From contig NZ_CP071597.1 of assembly GCF_017357405.1 (NCBI RefSeq), positions 3,782,001-3,846,000 on the forward strand: DNA of 64,000 nt, given 5' to 3'. How positions within the stretch are numbered: the stretch's first letter is position 1; each line of letters starts with the position of its first letter. Positions 9,255 through 18,735 of this stretch are shown here, in pieces. Origin of the DNA: Halomontanus rarus. GTDB lineage: Archaea; Halobacteriota; Halobacteria; Halobacteriales; Natrialbaceae. The notes under the pieces were generated by a model. That model saw only the letters and a list, made by a program, of their open reading frames with translations. It was not told the origin of the DNA and searched no databases. A program made the translations under genes and the position numbers.

Positions 9255-10424
9255 ATGAGCGAGGACTTCTACGACGTACTCGGCGTGGGTCCCGACGCGT
9301 CCGCCGAGGAGATCAAACAGGCCTATCGAAAGAAGGCAACGGAGTATCATCCGGACGTCAGCGACGATCCCGACGCCGAGGAGAAGTTCAAGAAGATTCA
9401 GAAAGCCAAGAAGGTCCTGACCGACGAGGAGAAACGCCAGGCCTACGACCGAATGGGCCACGACCGCTTCGAACAGGCCGAGAAACACGGCTTCGACGCC
9501 GGTGCCGGCGGTCGCGGCGGCGCCGGCGGCATGGGCGGCGACCCCTTCGGTGGGATGGGTGGTGGCATGGGCGGCGGCCTCGGCGACATCTTCGAGCAGG
9601 TCTTCGGCGGGGGTGGCGGCCGTGGCCGCGGACGTAACCGTCCGCGAAAGGGACAGGACCTCCGAACAGAGATCCGGATCGACCTGGAGGAAGCCTACAC
9701 CGGCGCGGAAAAACAGTTCACCGTCGAGCGGCCGGAGACCTGCGACACGTGTGAGGGTGAGGGTCACCCGCCGAGTGCGGACGCCGAGACCTGTCCGGAG
9801 TGTCAGGGCCGCGGACAGGTCACGCAGGTCCAGCAGACGCCGCTGGGTCGGGTCCAGCAGACGACGACTTGTCCGCGGTGTGAGGGCGAGGGAACGCTGT
9901 ACTCCGAGACCTGCGGCGACTGTCGCGGCGAGGGCTACGTCCGAAACGAGGCGACGCTCTCGGTCGAGATTCCCGAGGGGATCGACGACGGACAGACCCT
10001 CCGAATGGAACGCGAGGGCGCGCCGAGTCCGAACGGCGGCCCCCACGGCGACCTGCTGATCGACGTCTCGATCCGCGACCACGATACCTTCGAGCGCGAC
10101 GGCGACGACCTCAGGTACAGATTGCCGATTTCGTTCCCGCAGGCGACCTTCGGCGACAGTGTGCAGGTCCCAACCCTCGACGGCGACGTCGAGTTCGAGA
10201 TTCCCGACGGCACCCAGAGCGGCGAAACCTTCCGGCTCGAGGGCAAGGGAATGCCCCGGCTTCGTCGACGCGGTCACGGCGACCTCTACGTGCAGGTGCA
10301 GATCGTGACGCCCGAGTCGCTCAACGAGGAACAGCGGGAGGCGCTCGAGGCGTTCGCGGAAGCGGGTGGCGAAGACATCGAGGTCAAAGAAGGGTTCTTC
10401 GAGAAGATCAAGCGGTCGTTCTGA
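9255..10424 (+). CDS. dnaJ: Hsp40 co-chaperone DnaJ, type I
   Basis: 389 aa from the ATG at 9255. J domain at residues 1-70 with the HPD motif (YHPDVSDDPDAEEKF), a Gly-rich linker with RGGAGGMGGDPFGGMGGG, then four zinc-binding CxxCxGxG repeats (CDTCEGEG, CPECQGRG, CPRCEGEG, CGDCRGEG) and the C-terminal substrate domain (RLEGKGMPRLRRRGHGDLYV). It delivers clients to DnaK and stimulates its ATPase. It sits 155 nt after dnaK, with its own possible promoter in the gap. Confidence 0.98.
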   Translation: MSEDFYDVLGVGPDASAEEIKQAYRKKATEYHPDVSDDPDAEEKFKKIQKAKKVLTDEEKRQAYDRMGHDRFEQAEKHGFDAGAGGRGGAGGMGGDPFGGMGGGMGGGLGDIFEQVFGGGGGRGRGRNRPRKGQDLRTEIRIDLEEAYTGAEKQFTVERPETCDTCEGEGHPPSADAETCPECQGRGQVTQVQQTPLGRVQQTTTCPRCEGEGTLYSETCGDCRGEGYVRNEATLSVEIPEGIDDGQTLRMEREGAPSPNGGPHGDLLIDVSIRDHDTFERDGDDLRYRLPISFPQATFGDSVQVPTLDGDVEFEIPDGTQSGETFRLEGKGMPRLRRRGHGDLYVQVQIVTPESLNEEQREALEAFAEAGGEDIEVKEGFFEKIKRSF

Positions 10425-10607
10425 CCGTCAGTGGTCGATTTCTGTCGTTCGCTCGAGTCGCCCGGGGGACGAAGCGTGAGAGCGGGACGAAGACAGAGTG
10501 GAACGAACACGGTTGGGCGACGCTCTCGAGTTCGGGGGCGGGCATAGATGACACCTCACACACATTCATAACTGCTCGCATCCAATGGGAGTGCGGGAAG
10601 ATACCAA

Positions 10608-11195
10608 ATGACAAGTAAGAACATCCTCTTGCTGGCCGGCGATTACGTCGAGGACTACGAGATCATGGTGCCGTTTCAGGCGCTCCAGATGGTCGGCCAC
10701 GAGGTCCACGCGGTGTGTCCGGAGAAGGAGGCAGGCGACACGTGTCCGACGGCGATCCACGACTTCGAGGGCGACCAGACGTACACCGAGAAGCCGGGCC
10801 ACAACTTCGAACTAAATCACGACTTCGACGCGGTCGATCCCACGGAGTACGATGCGCTCGTGGTTCCCGGCGGTCGCGCGCCGGAGTACCTGCGGACCTA
10901 CGACGAGGTGCTCGAGATCGTCCGTCACTTCTTCGAGGAGGACAAGCCGGTCGCGGCGCTCTGTCACGGCGCGCAGATTCTGGCGGCCGCGGACGTGCTC
11001 GACGGGCGGACGTGTACCGCCTATCCGGCCCTGCAGGCCGACGTCGTCGGCGCGGGCGGCGAGTGGACCGACGAGGTCACCCGCGACGGCAACCTCGTGA
11101 CCGGACAGGCCTGGCCGGACCACCCCGCGTGGCTCGCCTCGTTCCTCGAGGTGCTCGGAACGGATCTCGAGGAGATGGCGGCGGCCGACGACTGA
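10608..11195 (+). CDS. DJ-1/PfpI superfamily protein
   Basis: 195 aa. The N-terminal Rossmann-like strand ([20 protein letters not shown]), the [17 protein letters not shown] segment and the nucleophile elbow [19 protein letters not shown], with the reactive Cys near residue 119, are those of class I glutamine-amidotransferase-like PfpI proteins. Members act as glyoxalases, deglycase-like or chaperone-like proteins, or proteases; the exact activity cannot be read from sequence. The gene stands alone, with an AT-rich stretch (ACACATTCATAAC) 45 nt upstream as probable promoter. A dispersed hairpin repeat begins 22 nt after its stop. Confidence 0.85.
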   Translation: MTSKNILLLAGDYVEDYEIMVPFQALQMVGHEVHAVCPEKEAGDTCPTAIHDFEGDQTYTEKPGHNFELNHDFDAVDPTEYDALVVPGGRAPEYLRTYDEVLEIVRHFFEEDKPVAALCHGAQILAAADVLDGRTCTAYPALQADVVGAGGEWTDEVTRDGNLVTGQAWPDHPAWLASFLEVLGTDLEEMAAADD

Positions 11196-11216
11196 GACAG
11201 TTCGTCGTCCCGATTT

Positions 11217-11277
11217 CCCGGTCCAACCGCAGGTCGGTCGCGGTTGCGCCGGATCCGATTGACGATAGACCATACGA
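11217..11277. repeat. Dispersed hairpin-bearing repeat, copy A
   Basis: About 61 nt in the gap between the DJ-1 gene and the next gene. It aligns end to end with 33335-33395 at roughly three quarters identity, mostly differing by transitions. It contains an inverted repeat, CGGTCCAACCGC facing GCGGTTGCGCCGG around a short loop. Confidence 0.6.
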
Positions 11278-11342
11278 GCGGGCGATAAAACGTCCGTCGC
11301 CGAGTCGGCGCGTTTTTGCCGCCCGACTCGAAACCTCCGGAT

Positions 11343-12185
11343 ATGGACGCGTCGACCGTCGGCGACCTGTTCGAACGCGAGCGACGGAGCGAGGTGCCGG
11401 CGCTCGAGGACGCCATCGGCCGGGTGTACGACTACCACTGGCTGTGTACCTCCGCGTGGAAGGCGGGCAACTTCCTGCGCCACAGCGGGGTCCGTCAGGG
11501 GGTCACCGTCGGAGTCGTCGGCGATGGACCGCTCGCGCTGCTGGCGTTCTTCGGGACGGCGCTGCTCAAGGGGACGACTCGGTTCGAACCGCCCGAGGAC
11601 CTCGAGCGCGAGTACGGCGACGGACACGGACACGGACGCGGGGCTGGAGCCCGAACCGAGAACGGAACCGTCTCCGAACACGAGTTCCGCACGCTCGTCG
11701 CACCCGTCGACGCACTCGAGAGCTACGCTCTCCCGCGGGGAGCCCAGCGCGTCGGCTACGGTCGAAAACCCGACGATCCGGCCGTCCACCACTTCGACGC
11801 CGGACTCTGGAGCGAGAACCCGTCGTTCCCGACCCTCGAGATCGACCCCGAGACGCCGTTGCTCTCGGACGGGCAGGGGCGATACGCGCACGGTGCGGTG
11901 TTGCGGGCGGCCCGCACGGTCGTCGACGAGTGGGGGATCGAAAGCGGAACGCGCGTGTGCGTGAACGCCGAGCTGGCGGATCCGAGGGCGGTTACCGCGG
12001 GCGTGATCGCGCCGCTGGTCGCCGGCGGAACGGTCGTGCTCGTCGGTTCGGAGTCCGGACCGACTGCTGACATCGACGACACCACGGACACTGACGCCGA
12101 TATCGTCGTCGCACACAGAGATTCGAACGCGACGGCCGGTCGGCCCCGGATCGACTACTCGAGTCTCGAGTTACCTCGATCGTAA
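11343..12185 (+). CDS. Degenerate adenylate-forming (acyl-CoA synthetase-like) protein
   Basis: 280 aa from the ATG at 11343, about 150 nt after the DJ-1 gene. It resembles the N-terminal half of ANL enzymes: VTVGVVGDGPLALLAFFGTA and, later, AVTAGVIAPLVAGGTVVLVG are the two Rossmann-like pieces. The AMP-binding P-loop (SGTTGxPKG) and the C-terminal lid are absent, so ligase activity is unlikely. A Gly/His/Arg low-complexity insertion (GDGHGHGRGAGARTENG) sits near residue 100. Proteins of this kind occur in many haloarchaea and may bind a nucleotide or CoA ligand. Function unknown. Confidence 0.7.
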   Translation: MDASTVGDLFERERRSEVPALEDAIGRVYDYHWLCTSAWKAGNFLRHSGVRQGVTVGVVGDGPLALLAFFGTALLKGTTRFEPPEDLEREYGDGHGHGRGAGARTENGTVSEHEFRTLVAPVDALESYALPRGAQRVGYGRKPDDPAVHHFDAGLWSENPSFPTLEIDPETPLLSDGQGRYAHGAVLRAARTVVDEWGIESGTRVCVNAELADPRAVTAGVIAPLVAGGTVVLVGSESGPTADIDDTTDTDADIVVAHRDSNATAGRPRIDYSSLELPRS

Positions 12186-12294
12186 CCCGTTCCCCGCTCA
12201 CGGTCTCCCCGGCGAGGTCCACGAACACTCCCTGCGAACGCCGGCGCGATACCTACGACGCTGGCCGTGGTTCGTTCACCGAGGTCTGGTTCCA

Positions 12295-12801
12295 ATGACG
12301 ATCGATACCCTCGACGAACTTTTCGTCCACAAACTCTGCCAGCAGTACTACGCCGAACGAAAACTCGTCGACGCGCTCGACGAGATGGCCATCAACGCGA
12401 CCAACGATCGGATCAGTAAGGGTTTCGCCGACCATCGCGACGAGACGCGACGACACGTCGACCGACTCGAGACCGTCTTCGACGAGATCGGTCGCCAGCC
12501 CGAGGAGCGGACGAACGAACTGATCGACGCGCTCGAGGCCGAGCGCACGGAGATCGAGCGGCAGGTCGGTGACGACGACCTCCTGAACACCTACTACCTC
12601 GGTGCGGGAATGATGACCGAGCGGATGGAGATGACTGCCTACGAGAGCCTCGAGACGATGGCCACGCAACTCGAGATGGGATCGGAGATCACGGACCCGC
12701 TCGAGGCGAACCACGGCGAAGAGAAGTCGGCCTACCGCGAACTCGACGCGATGTCGACGGGGTCGGACTTGAAGTCGCTGTGGAACCGACTCACGAGTTG
12801 A
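12295..12801 (+). CDS. DUF892 (YciF-type) ferritin-like protein
   Basis: 168 aa, all-helical. The opening TIDTLDELFVHKLCQQYYAE and the repeating H/E pattern (FADHRDETRRHVDRLE, GAGMMTERMEMTAYES, ANHGEEKSAYRELDAM) fit the four-helix ferritin-like DUF892 family with a di-iron site in the bundle. The family is tied to stress response in bacteria. No operon partner is clear: 109 nt separate it from the upstream gene and 157 nt from the next. Confidence 0.8.
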   Translation: MTIDTLDELFVHKLCQQYYAERKLVDALDEMAINATNDRISKGFADHRDETRRHVDRLETVFDEIGRQPEERTNELIDALEAERTEIERQVGDDDLLNTYYLGAGMMTERMEMTAYESLETMATQLEMGSEITDPLEANHGEEKSAYRELDAMSTGSDLKSLWNRLTS

Positions 12802-12958
12802 GTCGACTGCGAGCCGACGGAGGGGCGTGTTTCGGCGTCGACTCGAGTTCGGGCAGAAACCCGAGCCGAACGGTGTTGGCTGGGTCGACTACCGTCGCCG
12901 CACGGGTCCCGTCACCGTCCTGGGAACGCTTTTTCCGCCGCTACGTGGTACACTCCGC

Positions 12959-13885
12959 ATGGTCGACGACACGCTCTGGGACGAGCTTCGAGAACAGTGC
13001 GAGCGCCTCGAGCCGGGGGCCGAGCTGGCGACGCCGGTCTCCGGGCGGCGATTCGAGATCGAGACGGCGGACGACGCGCAGCTCGTCGTCCGGTTTCGCG
13101 ACAGCGACGAGGAGCGGGCGCTCTCTCGCGAGCAGTTCGAGGTGCTCGCCGGGCGTCTGGACGACGGTCCGATCCCGCTCGAGACGCTAACGCCCGGCGT
13201 CGAACCGTACGCGACCGTGCTGACGCTCACCGATGCGTACGGCGTCGACGACGAGTCGATCGCCACGTCCGACGGGACGACCGCCGGCGAGAGCCCGTAC
13301 CTCGTCTCGCCGGAAGCGGCCCGGTCGCGGGCCGAGCGGGTCCACGACGACGCGCTGTTGCTGGCGGCGCTGTTGAATCGGTTCGACGCGACCGCGCCGG
13401 AATCGCTTGAGACGGAGCCGTTGACCGACCTCTACGTGCTGCTCTCGGACGTCCAGCGGGGGAGCGACCGCCTTCGGGCCTCGGCCGGCGACGCGATTCT
13501 CGAACGGGTCGGTCCCGACCAGACGCTGCGCGGTCGGTTCGGGGCGGTCCACCGGACGACGCGGCGCTACCGCCACCTCAAAGACGAGGAGACAGTTCTC
13601 GACGCGCTCGACGAGTACGGCATCCCACACGAGTGGGTCCTCGGCGTCGACACCGAGAAACTGGACGTCGTCCTCGCGACGACCGAACTCGACGAGGACG
13701 AGGTGTACGACGTCGACGAGCGGGTTTACGCCCAGAAGACCGGCGTCGACGAGGAGGAGAAGTTCGAGTATCTAGGTGGACTGGCCGACCGGATCGACGA
13801 CCTCGAGGGCGAGGAGGGTGAGGAGTTGCTCGCGGATCTGGAGGGACTGGAGGACCGACTCGAGGAGGCGCTGTCGGCGGGATGA
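12959..13885 (+). CDS. Haloarchaeal conserved protein, function unknown
   Basis: 308 aa from the ATG at 12959. The N-terminal 70 residues form a small beta-rich unit (DDAQLVVRFRDSDEERALSR), the middle is helical (LLLAALLNRFDATAPESLE), and a segment RTTRRYRHLKDEETVLDALD is followed by a predicted alpha/beta part (IPHEWVLGVDTEKLDVVLAT) and an acidic helical tail (LEGEEGEELLADLEGLEDRL). No catalytic motif is recognised. It is convergent with the MATE exporter. The length and acidic composition support a real gene. Confidence 0.7.
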   Translation: MVDDTLWDELREQCERLEPGAELATPVSGRRFEIETADDAQLVVRFRDSDEERALSREQFEVLAGRLDDGPIPLETLTPGVEPYATVLTLTDAYGVDDESIATSDGTTAGESPYLVSPEAARSRAERVHDDALLLAALLNRFDATAPESLETEPLTDLYVLLSDVQRGSDRLRASAGDAILERVGPDQTLRGRFGAVHRTTRRYRHLKDEETVLDALDEYGIPHEWVLGVDTEKLDVVLATTELDEDEVYDVDERVYAQKTGVDEEEKFEYLGGLADRIDDLEGEEGEELLADLEGLEDRLEEALSAG

Positions 13886-13931
13886 CGCGGGTTCGAGCGC
13901 GATCGTCTCGGGGCGTTCGCGCCGTTTCCGG

Positions 13932-15461
13932 TCACCGGTCGTCGCCACCGCCGTTGACGGCGGCGGTCGCGTCTTCGGACTCGTCGACGGGTGTTGAGGC
14001 GTCGTCGGCGCGGTCGACGACGATACCCTCGGTCCAGGTGCCCCGGAGGAAGTAGAGTCCGGCGAGGACGACCATGCAGACGTTCGCGACGGCTTCGCCG
14101 TACCAGATTCCGGTCGCACCGTATCCGAGCGGTTCGGCGAGCGTGTAGGCGAACACCGCGCGGAACACGATGAAGCCGACGATGGCGAAGATCATCGCGA
14201 CCCGGGTCTTCCCGCTGCCGCGGAACCCGCCCTGGACGACGTAGAAGACGCCGAGGAACACGTACGAGAGGCTGACGACACGGAGGTACTCGGCTCCGAT
14301 ATCGGTCACCGCCCCGGCGCCGCCGCCGGTGATGAACAGGCCGATGACGGGGTCGGCGAGGAGAAAGACGCCGGCGCTGAAGAGCAGTAAGGCGGCGGCG
14401 ATAATTCCGGCCGCCGCGTACACGCCCCGCCTCGCTCGGTCGACCTGCCCGGCGCCGAGGTTCTGGCCGACGACGGTCTCGACCCCGCGGGCCAGTCCGA
14501 GCGCGGGCAGGACGACCATCGACGTGACTCGAGTGCCGATCCCGTAGGCCGCAACTGCCTCCGCGCCGGCCAGCGCGACGAGTGCGGTCAGGACCGTGAC
14601 GCTCGCGGCTTTCGTGCTGATCTCAACGCTGGCGGGCGCGCCGATGGTGACGATCTTGCGGACGGTCTCCCGCTCGAGGAGGAAGTCCGAGGGCTGGAGT
14701 TGGATGCCGACGCGACCGGAGAGCAACAGCCAGAATCCGACGGCGGCGGCGAGGGTCCGCGAGATGATCGTCGCGATCGCCGCCCCCATTACGTCGAGTC
14801 CGCCAAATCCGGTCGCCTCGTACAGGCTCGCCTCGAGGCCCTCGAGACCGACCCACGCGAAGACGACGTTGTCCTGAAACCCGAGGATAAAAAAGGGGTC
14901 GATGACGACGTTGATCCCGACGCTAAGCGCCATCAGGTACAGCGGCGTTCGCGTGTCTCCCCACCCCTGTAACAGCGACTGGAAGATGAAGAAGGCGAAG
15001 ATCAGCGGCATGCCGAGAAACTCCGTCCGGACGTACTGGAGCGCGTAGGTGTACTCGAGCGTCCCGGGTTCGGCGCCGATGAGTTGCAGCAGCGAGGGGG
15101 TGAGAACGAACCCGCCGACACCGAAGACGGCCGATAGCAGGACGACGAACGTGATGGTCTGTCCCGCGACGCCGCCGACGCGGCCGACGTTCCCGGCGCC
15201 TTTGTTCTGGGCGACCAGCACCGTCCCGGCGACGGTGAATCCGATCGCGAAGCTGATCACCAGGAAGACGATGGCCCACGCGTACGAGAGCGCGGAGACC
15301 CCCGCCTGACCGAGGCGTCCGACCCAGAACGTGTCCGCGAGGTTGTACCCGACGTGCAGCAGGTTCGTCAACACGATTGGGACCGAGAGGGCGACCAGCG
15401 GCCAGATCAGGCTGCCATCGATGACGTTAACCGATCGATCGGTTCCGGCGTTCCGACTCAT
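13932..15461 (-). CDS. MATE family efflux transporter
   Basis: 509 aa, about 12 hydrophobic segments in two homologous halves. The first half has LWPLVALSVPIVLTNLLHVG and YNLADTFWVGRLGQAGVSAL, the second IVTIGAPASVEISTKAASVT and AYGIGTRVTSMVVLPALGLA, both MATE hallmarks. It exports cationic drugs or metabolites by Na+ or H+ antiport. It lies 111 nt downstream of the CoA synthetase on the same strand; a shared transcript is possible, but a functional link is not shown. Confidence 0.93.
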   Translation of the reverse strand: MSRNAGTDRSVNVIDGSLIWPLVALSVPIVLTNLLHVGYNLADTFWVGRLGQAGVSALSYAWAIVFLVISFAIGFTVAGTVLVAQNKGAGNVGRVGGVAGQTITFVVLLSAVFGVGGFVLTPSLLQLIGAEPGTLEYTYALQYVRTEFLGMPLIFAFFIFQSLLQGWGDTRTPLYLMALSVGINVVIDPFFILGFQDNVVFAWVGLEGLEASLYEATGFGGLDVMGAAIATIISRTLAAAVGFWLLLSGRVGIQLQPSDFLLERETVRKIVTIGAPASVEISTKAASVTVLTALVALAGAEAVAAYGIGTRVTSMVVLPALGLARGVETVVGQNLGAGQVDRARRGVYAAAGIIAAALLLFSAGVFLLADPVIGLFITGGGAGAVTDIGAEYLRVVSLSYVFLGVFYVVQGGFRGSGKTRVAMIFAIVGFIVFRAVFAYTLAEPLGYGATGIWYGEAVANVCMVVLAGLYFLRGTWTEGIVVDRADDASTPVDESEDATAAVNGGGDDR

Positions 15462-15572
15462 CGGACACCCGCTGGACCACCGTCTCGATTCCGTTTGCCG
15501 TCACGTCGACCGTCCGACGATCGAAAGCCTCGCGGACCTCGAGTTCGTCGCGGCGTCTCGACTCGTCTCAAC

Positions 15573-17690
15573 TCAACGCGCCGCTTCGAGTTCCGCGAGT
15601 ATCTCCGGATTCTCGACGCTCGAGAGGTCGCCCAAGTCCTCGCCGGTGTAGGCCGCCTGAATCGCCCGGCGGACGATCTTGCCGCTCTGGGTCTTCGGAA
15701 AGGCGTCGACGAACAGGATCTCGCGGGGGCGAAACGGCTTTCCCAGCTCCGTTCCGACCCGTTCGCGGAGTTCGTCGCGGAGGTCCTCGGACGCCTCGAC
15801 GCCGTCCTCGAGAACGACGTAGGCGATCACGGCGGTGCCGGTCGTCTCGTCGGGGGCGCCGACGGCGGCCGCCTGGTTCACCGCGGAGTGGTCGATGAGC
15901 GCGCCCTCGACTTCGGCGGGACCAACTTTGCGGCCGGCGACGTTGAGCGCGTCGTCGGCCCGGCCGTGGAGGAACCAGAATCCGTCCTCGTCCTTCTGGG
16001 CCCAGTCGCCGTGGTCCCACAGTTCCAGGTCCTCCCAGGTCGACCAGTACTCCTCGAGGTAGCGGTCGTCGCCCGACCACAGGCTCTTGGTCATCGACGG
16101 ACAGGAGTCGCGGGCGACGAGGAAGCCGCGTTCGTGATCGTCGGCGACGGATTCGCCCGCGGCGTTCACGATGTCGATATCCATCCCGAGGCCCGGGCCG
16201 CCCAGCGTGCAGGGTTTCAGCGGCTGGGTCGGCAGCGGCATCAGGAAACAGCCACAGATTTCGGTACCCCCGGAGATGTTGATGATCGGCGTCTCGCCGC
16301 CGCCGACCCGCTCGTAGAACCACAGCCAGGATTCGGGATCCCACGGCTCGCCGGTCGATCCGAGCAGTCGGAGCGAGGAGAGGTCGTGGCCCTCGAGCCA
16401 CTCGTCCCCGTGTTTTCTGAGCGCGCGGATCGCCGTCGGCGAGATGCCGAACTGGGTGATCCCGTGGCGGTCGATCAGCTTCCAGAACCGGTCCGGGTTC
16501 GGGTAGTCGGGCGCGCCCTCGTACATGACCATCGTCCCGCCGAAGGTGTGGACGCCGATCATCGTCCACGGTCCCATCATCCAGCCGATGTCACTGACCC
16601 AGAAGAAGCGGTCGGCGGGTTTGAGATCGAAGCCGAAGTAGAGTTCCTTGGCGCACTGGACCTGGACGCCGGCGTGGGTGTGGACGATCCCCTTCGGCTC
16701 GCCCGTCGTGCCCGAGGAGTACAGGAGCATCGATTCCTGACTCGAGGGCAGGGATTTCGTCTCGTAGGCGGGAGATTGGCCGCCGATCGCGTCGGTCCAC
16801 CACTCGTCGCGGTCGGTCCAGGGGATGTCGTGGGCGTGGGCGCGGACGCGATTCTGATCGCGTTCGTCGCTGCGGTCGTCGTTCCCGTCCGAGTCGCGAG
16901 AGCCGAGCCGGTCGAAGACGATCGTGTGTTCGACCGGTCCGCTCTCGTCCTCTCGCTCCCTCCCGTTCTCGCCTCCGTTTCCGTCCCCGTCCCCGTCTCT
17001 TCCCCCGACTTCGGCGATGGCCTCGTCCACGGTCTCCTTGAGAAGTACCGGATCGCCGCGGCGGAGGAACCCGTCTCCCGTGAACAGCACCGAGCAGTCG
17101 GCGTCCGCGAGTCGCGTCGCGACGGCGTCGACGCCGAACCCCGAAAAGATCGGAACGGCGATCGCGCCGACCTTGAAACAGCCGTAGAGGATCGAGACGA
17201 CCTCGGGAACCATGGGCATGTAGAGTCCGACGGTGTTGCCGGTCTCGATCCCGCGGTCCTCGAGGGCGTTCGCGACTCGATTCGACTGCCGGTGCAGTTC
17301 GTGGTAGGTGAGTTCGCGGACCCGTCCGTCCTCGCTCTCCCAGACGCACGCGACTCGGTTTCGCGCCTCGCGGTCGACGGCCGCGTGACGGTCGACGGTG
17401 TTGTGCGCGACGTTGAGCCGTCCGCCGGGATACCAGTCGGTGAACTGCGGGCCGTCGCTGTCGTCGCGGACGGCGTCGTAGGCCTCGTCGAACTCGATCT
17501 CGAGGAAGTCGACCAGTTCGTCCCAGAACCAGTCGACGCCGCTGTCGCCGCCGACGTCGGTCGTCGTCCGATCGAGCAGTGCCGCCTCGCTCTCGATATC
17601 GTGTGCTCGCATGAACGTCCGGACGTTCGTCGATTCGACGAACTCTCGAGTCGGTTCGTGGACGACCTCGTCGATCACGTCGCGATCCAT
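15573..17690 (-). CDS. Acetyl/propionyl-CoA synthetase (AMP-forming)
   Basis: 705 aa from the ATG at 17690. The N-terminal cap (DWFWDELVDFLEIEFDEAYD), P-loop LLYSSGTTGEPKGIVHTHAG, the GDWAQKDEDGFWFLHGRADD hinge region and the C-terminal PKTQSGKIVRRAIQAAYTGE with its catalytic Lys place it in the acetyl-CoA synthetase branch. It activates a short acid with ATP and CoA. A Gly/Asp/Asn-rich insertion at about residue 215 is encoded by a hexanucleotide-type repeat. The 332-nt gap to the divergent Lrp regulator holds inverted repeats, which suggests control of this gene. Acid specificity is not certain. Confidence 0.9.
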   Translation of the reverse strand: MDRDVIDEVVHEPTREFVESTNVRTFMRAHDIESEAALLDRTTTDVGGDSGVDWFWDELVDFLEIEFDEAYDAVRDDSDGPQFTDWYPGGRLNVAHNTVDRHAAVDREARNRVACVWESEDGRVRELTYHELHRQSNRVANALEDRGIETGNTVGLYMPMVPEVVSILYGCFKVGAIAVPIFSGFGVDAVATRLADADCSVLFTGDGFLRRGDPVLLKETVDEAIAEVGGRDGDGDGNGGENGREREDESGPVEHTIVFDRLGSRDSDGNDDRSDERDQNRVRAHAHDIPWTDRDEWWTDAIGGQSPAYETKSLPSSQESMLLYSSGTTGEPKGIVHTHAGVQVQCAKELYFGFDLKPADRFFWVSDIGWMMGPWTMIGVHTFGGTMVMYEGAPDYPNPDRFWKLIDRHGITQFGISPTAIRALRKHGDEWLEGHDLSSLRLLGSTGEPWDPESWLWFYERVGGGETPIINISGGTEICGCFLMPLPTQPLKPCTLGGPGLGMDIDIVNAAGESVADDHERGFLVARDSCPSMTKSLWSGDDRYLEEYWSTWEDLELWDHGDWAQKDEDGFWFLHGRADDALNVAGRKVGPAEVEGALIDHSAVNQAAAVGAPDETTGTAVIAYVVLEDGVEASEDLRDELRERVGTELGKPFRPREILFVDAFPKTQSGKIVRRAIQAAYTGEDLGDLSSVENPEILAELEAAR

Positions 17691-18022
17691 AGCTACTGTC
17701 ACGGTTTGACACGCCGAGCGAAGTATGTTACCCTGAGTGACCCGTTCGAGCGACTCGAACGAGTATAATGGTATTTTCATTTAATGAGGTTGTTGTAATA
17801 TTTATTACTATTTTAGAGACGGTTCGACGGACCACATAACGGACACAACGCGACTAAATCGGCGTTGAGTTTATCGTCTAGGGTTCCGTTCTAAACTATG
17901 ACTATATTTTGATATATGGGTCCAAACAGTGCAGAATTTGAACGGTATTCTGACGGAACGGAAACCCGATACTCTCGAGGTAAAGCCGCTATATTGAAGG
18001 CATAGCCTTTGCTAATACGACT
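17691..18022. promoter_or_regulatory. Divergent control region between CoA synthetase and Lrp regulator
   Basis: 332 nt without a gene, with an AT-rich core (17763-17815) that stands out from the flanks. It holds an inverted repeat GTTCGAG-cga-CTCGAAC at 17744-17760 on the synthetase side, a GTAAT-ATTT-ATTAC dyad at 17795-17808, and a TATA-like TATATT at 17990-17995, which is 30 nt before the regulator ATG. The dyads are candidate regulator sites; none is proven. Confidence 0.55.
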
Positions 18023-18565
18023 ATGGCTGATGCTTCAGTGACACCATCAGAGTCCGAAGATGTCGTCGGTGGCGAATCGATTCAGGAACTGATCACCGAT
18101 CACCTAGACGAGATCGACTACCAGATCTACCGGATCCTCAACGAAGACGGGCGGATCTCGGATACGGAACTGGGCGACCGCGTCGGACTCTCGCGGACGG
18201 CCGTCCGACGGCGTCGCAAGAAACTCCAGCAGGACAACGTCATCAAGATCATCGCCGTCATGGTGCTCCAGGAAGTCGACCTCGAGTACGCGGACGTCCG
18301 AATAGCGCTCGAGTCGGAGACGACGACCCGGGAGGTCGACGAGTTCGTCGACTACCTCCTCGAACAGGAACTCGTCTACGAGGTCAACGAGTATCTGGGT
18401 GAGACGGATCTGCTGGTCCGCGTCTGGCACAGTTCGTTGCGCGAGATCAAATCCTACGTGAACGAACTCGTCCACCACAGCGACGTCGTCTCGGAGTACG
18501 AGGTCGTTCCCGTCATTCAGACGCACAAGGCCTGGCACAGCGAAATCGACGCCGGACCGGAGTAG
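18023..18565 (+). CDS. Lrp/AsnC family transcription regulator
   Basis: 180 aa. After a 25-residue leader comes the winged HTH (LDEIDYQIYRILNEDGRISD, TELGDRVGLSRTAVRRRRKK), then a RAM-like effector domain (ALESETTTREVDEFVDYLLE, YLGETDLLVRVWHSSLREIK). The order matches Lrp/AsnC proteins, which bind small metabolites and form octamers on DNA. It is divergent from the CoA synthetase, so acetate or propionate use is the probable target, plus autoregulation. Confidence 0.9.
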   Translation: MADASVTPSESEDVVGGESIQELITDHLDEIDYQIYRILNEDGRISDTELGDRVGLSRTAVRRRRKKLQQDNVIKIIAVMVLQEVDLEYADVRIALESETTTREVDEFVDYLLEQELVYEVNEYLGETDLLVRVWHSSLREIKSYVNELVHHSDVVSEYEVVPVIQTHKAWHSEIDAGPE

Positions 18566-18735
18566 GTTTCGTCGATGAGACGGTGAGCCGATCCGGAGCG
18601 ATCTTCGGCAGTCGGCTCTCTCGAGAACGAACTCGACGCCGACCGACGCGGGCGGACGGTTCGAATCGGTCGACCAGACGACGAGCGCGCGGCGGGTAAC
18701 AAACGCTTTTGGCGTCTGGGCCCGTATTTCACATC

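Noticed and set aside
15354..17768. Long plus-strand ORF (804 codons) over the CoA synthetase gene
   Set aside because: It is the antisense frame of a recognised synthetase; the GC-rich code makes such open frames common, and the product has no family features.
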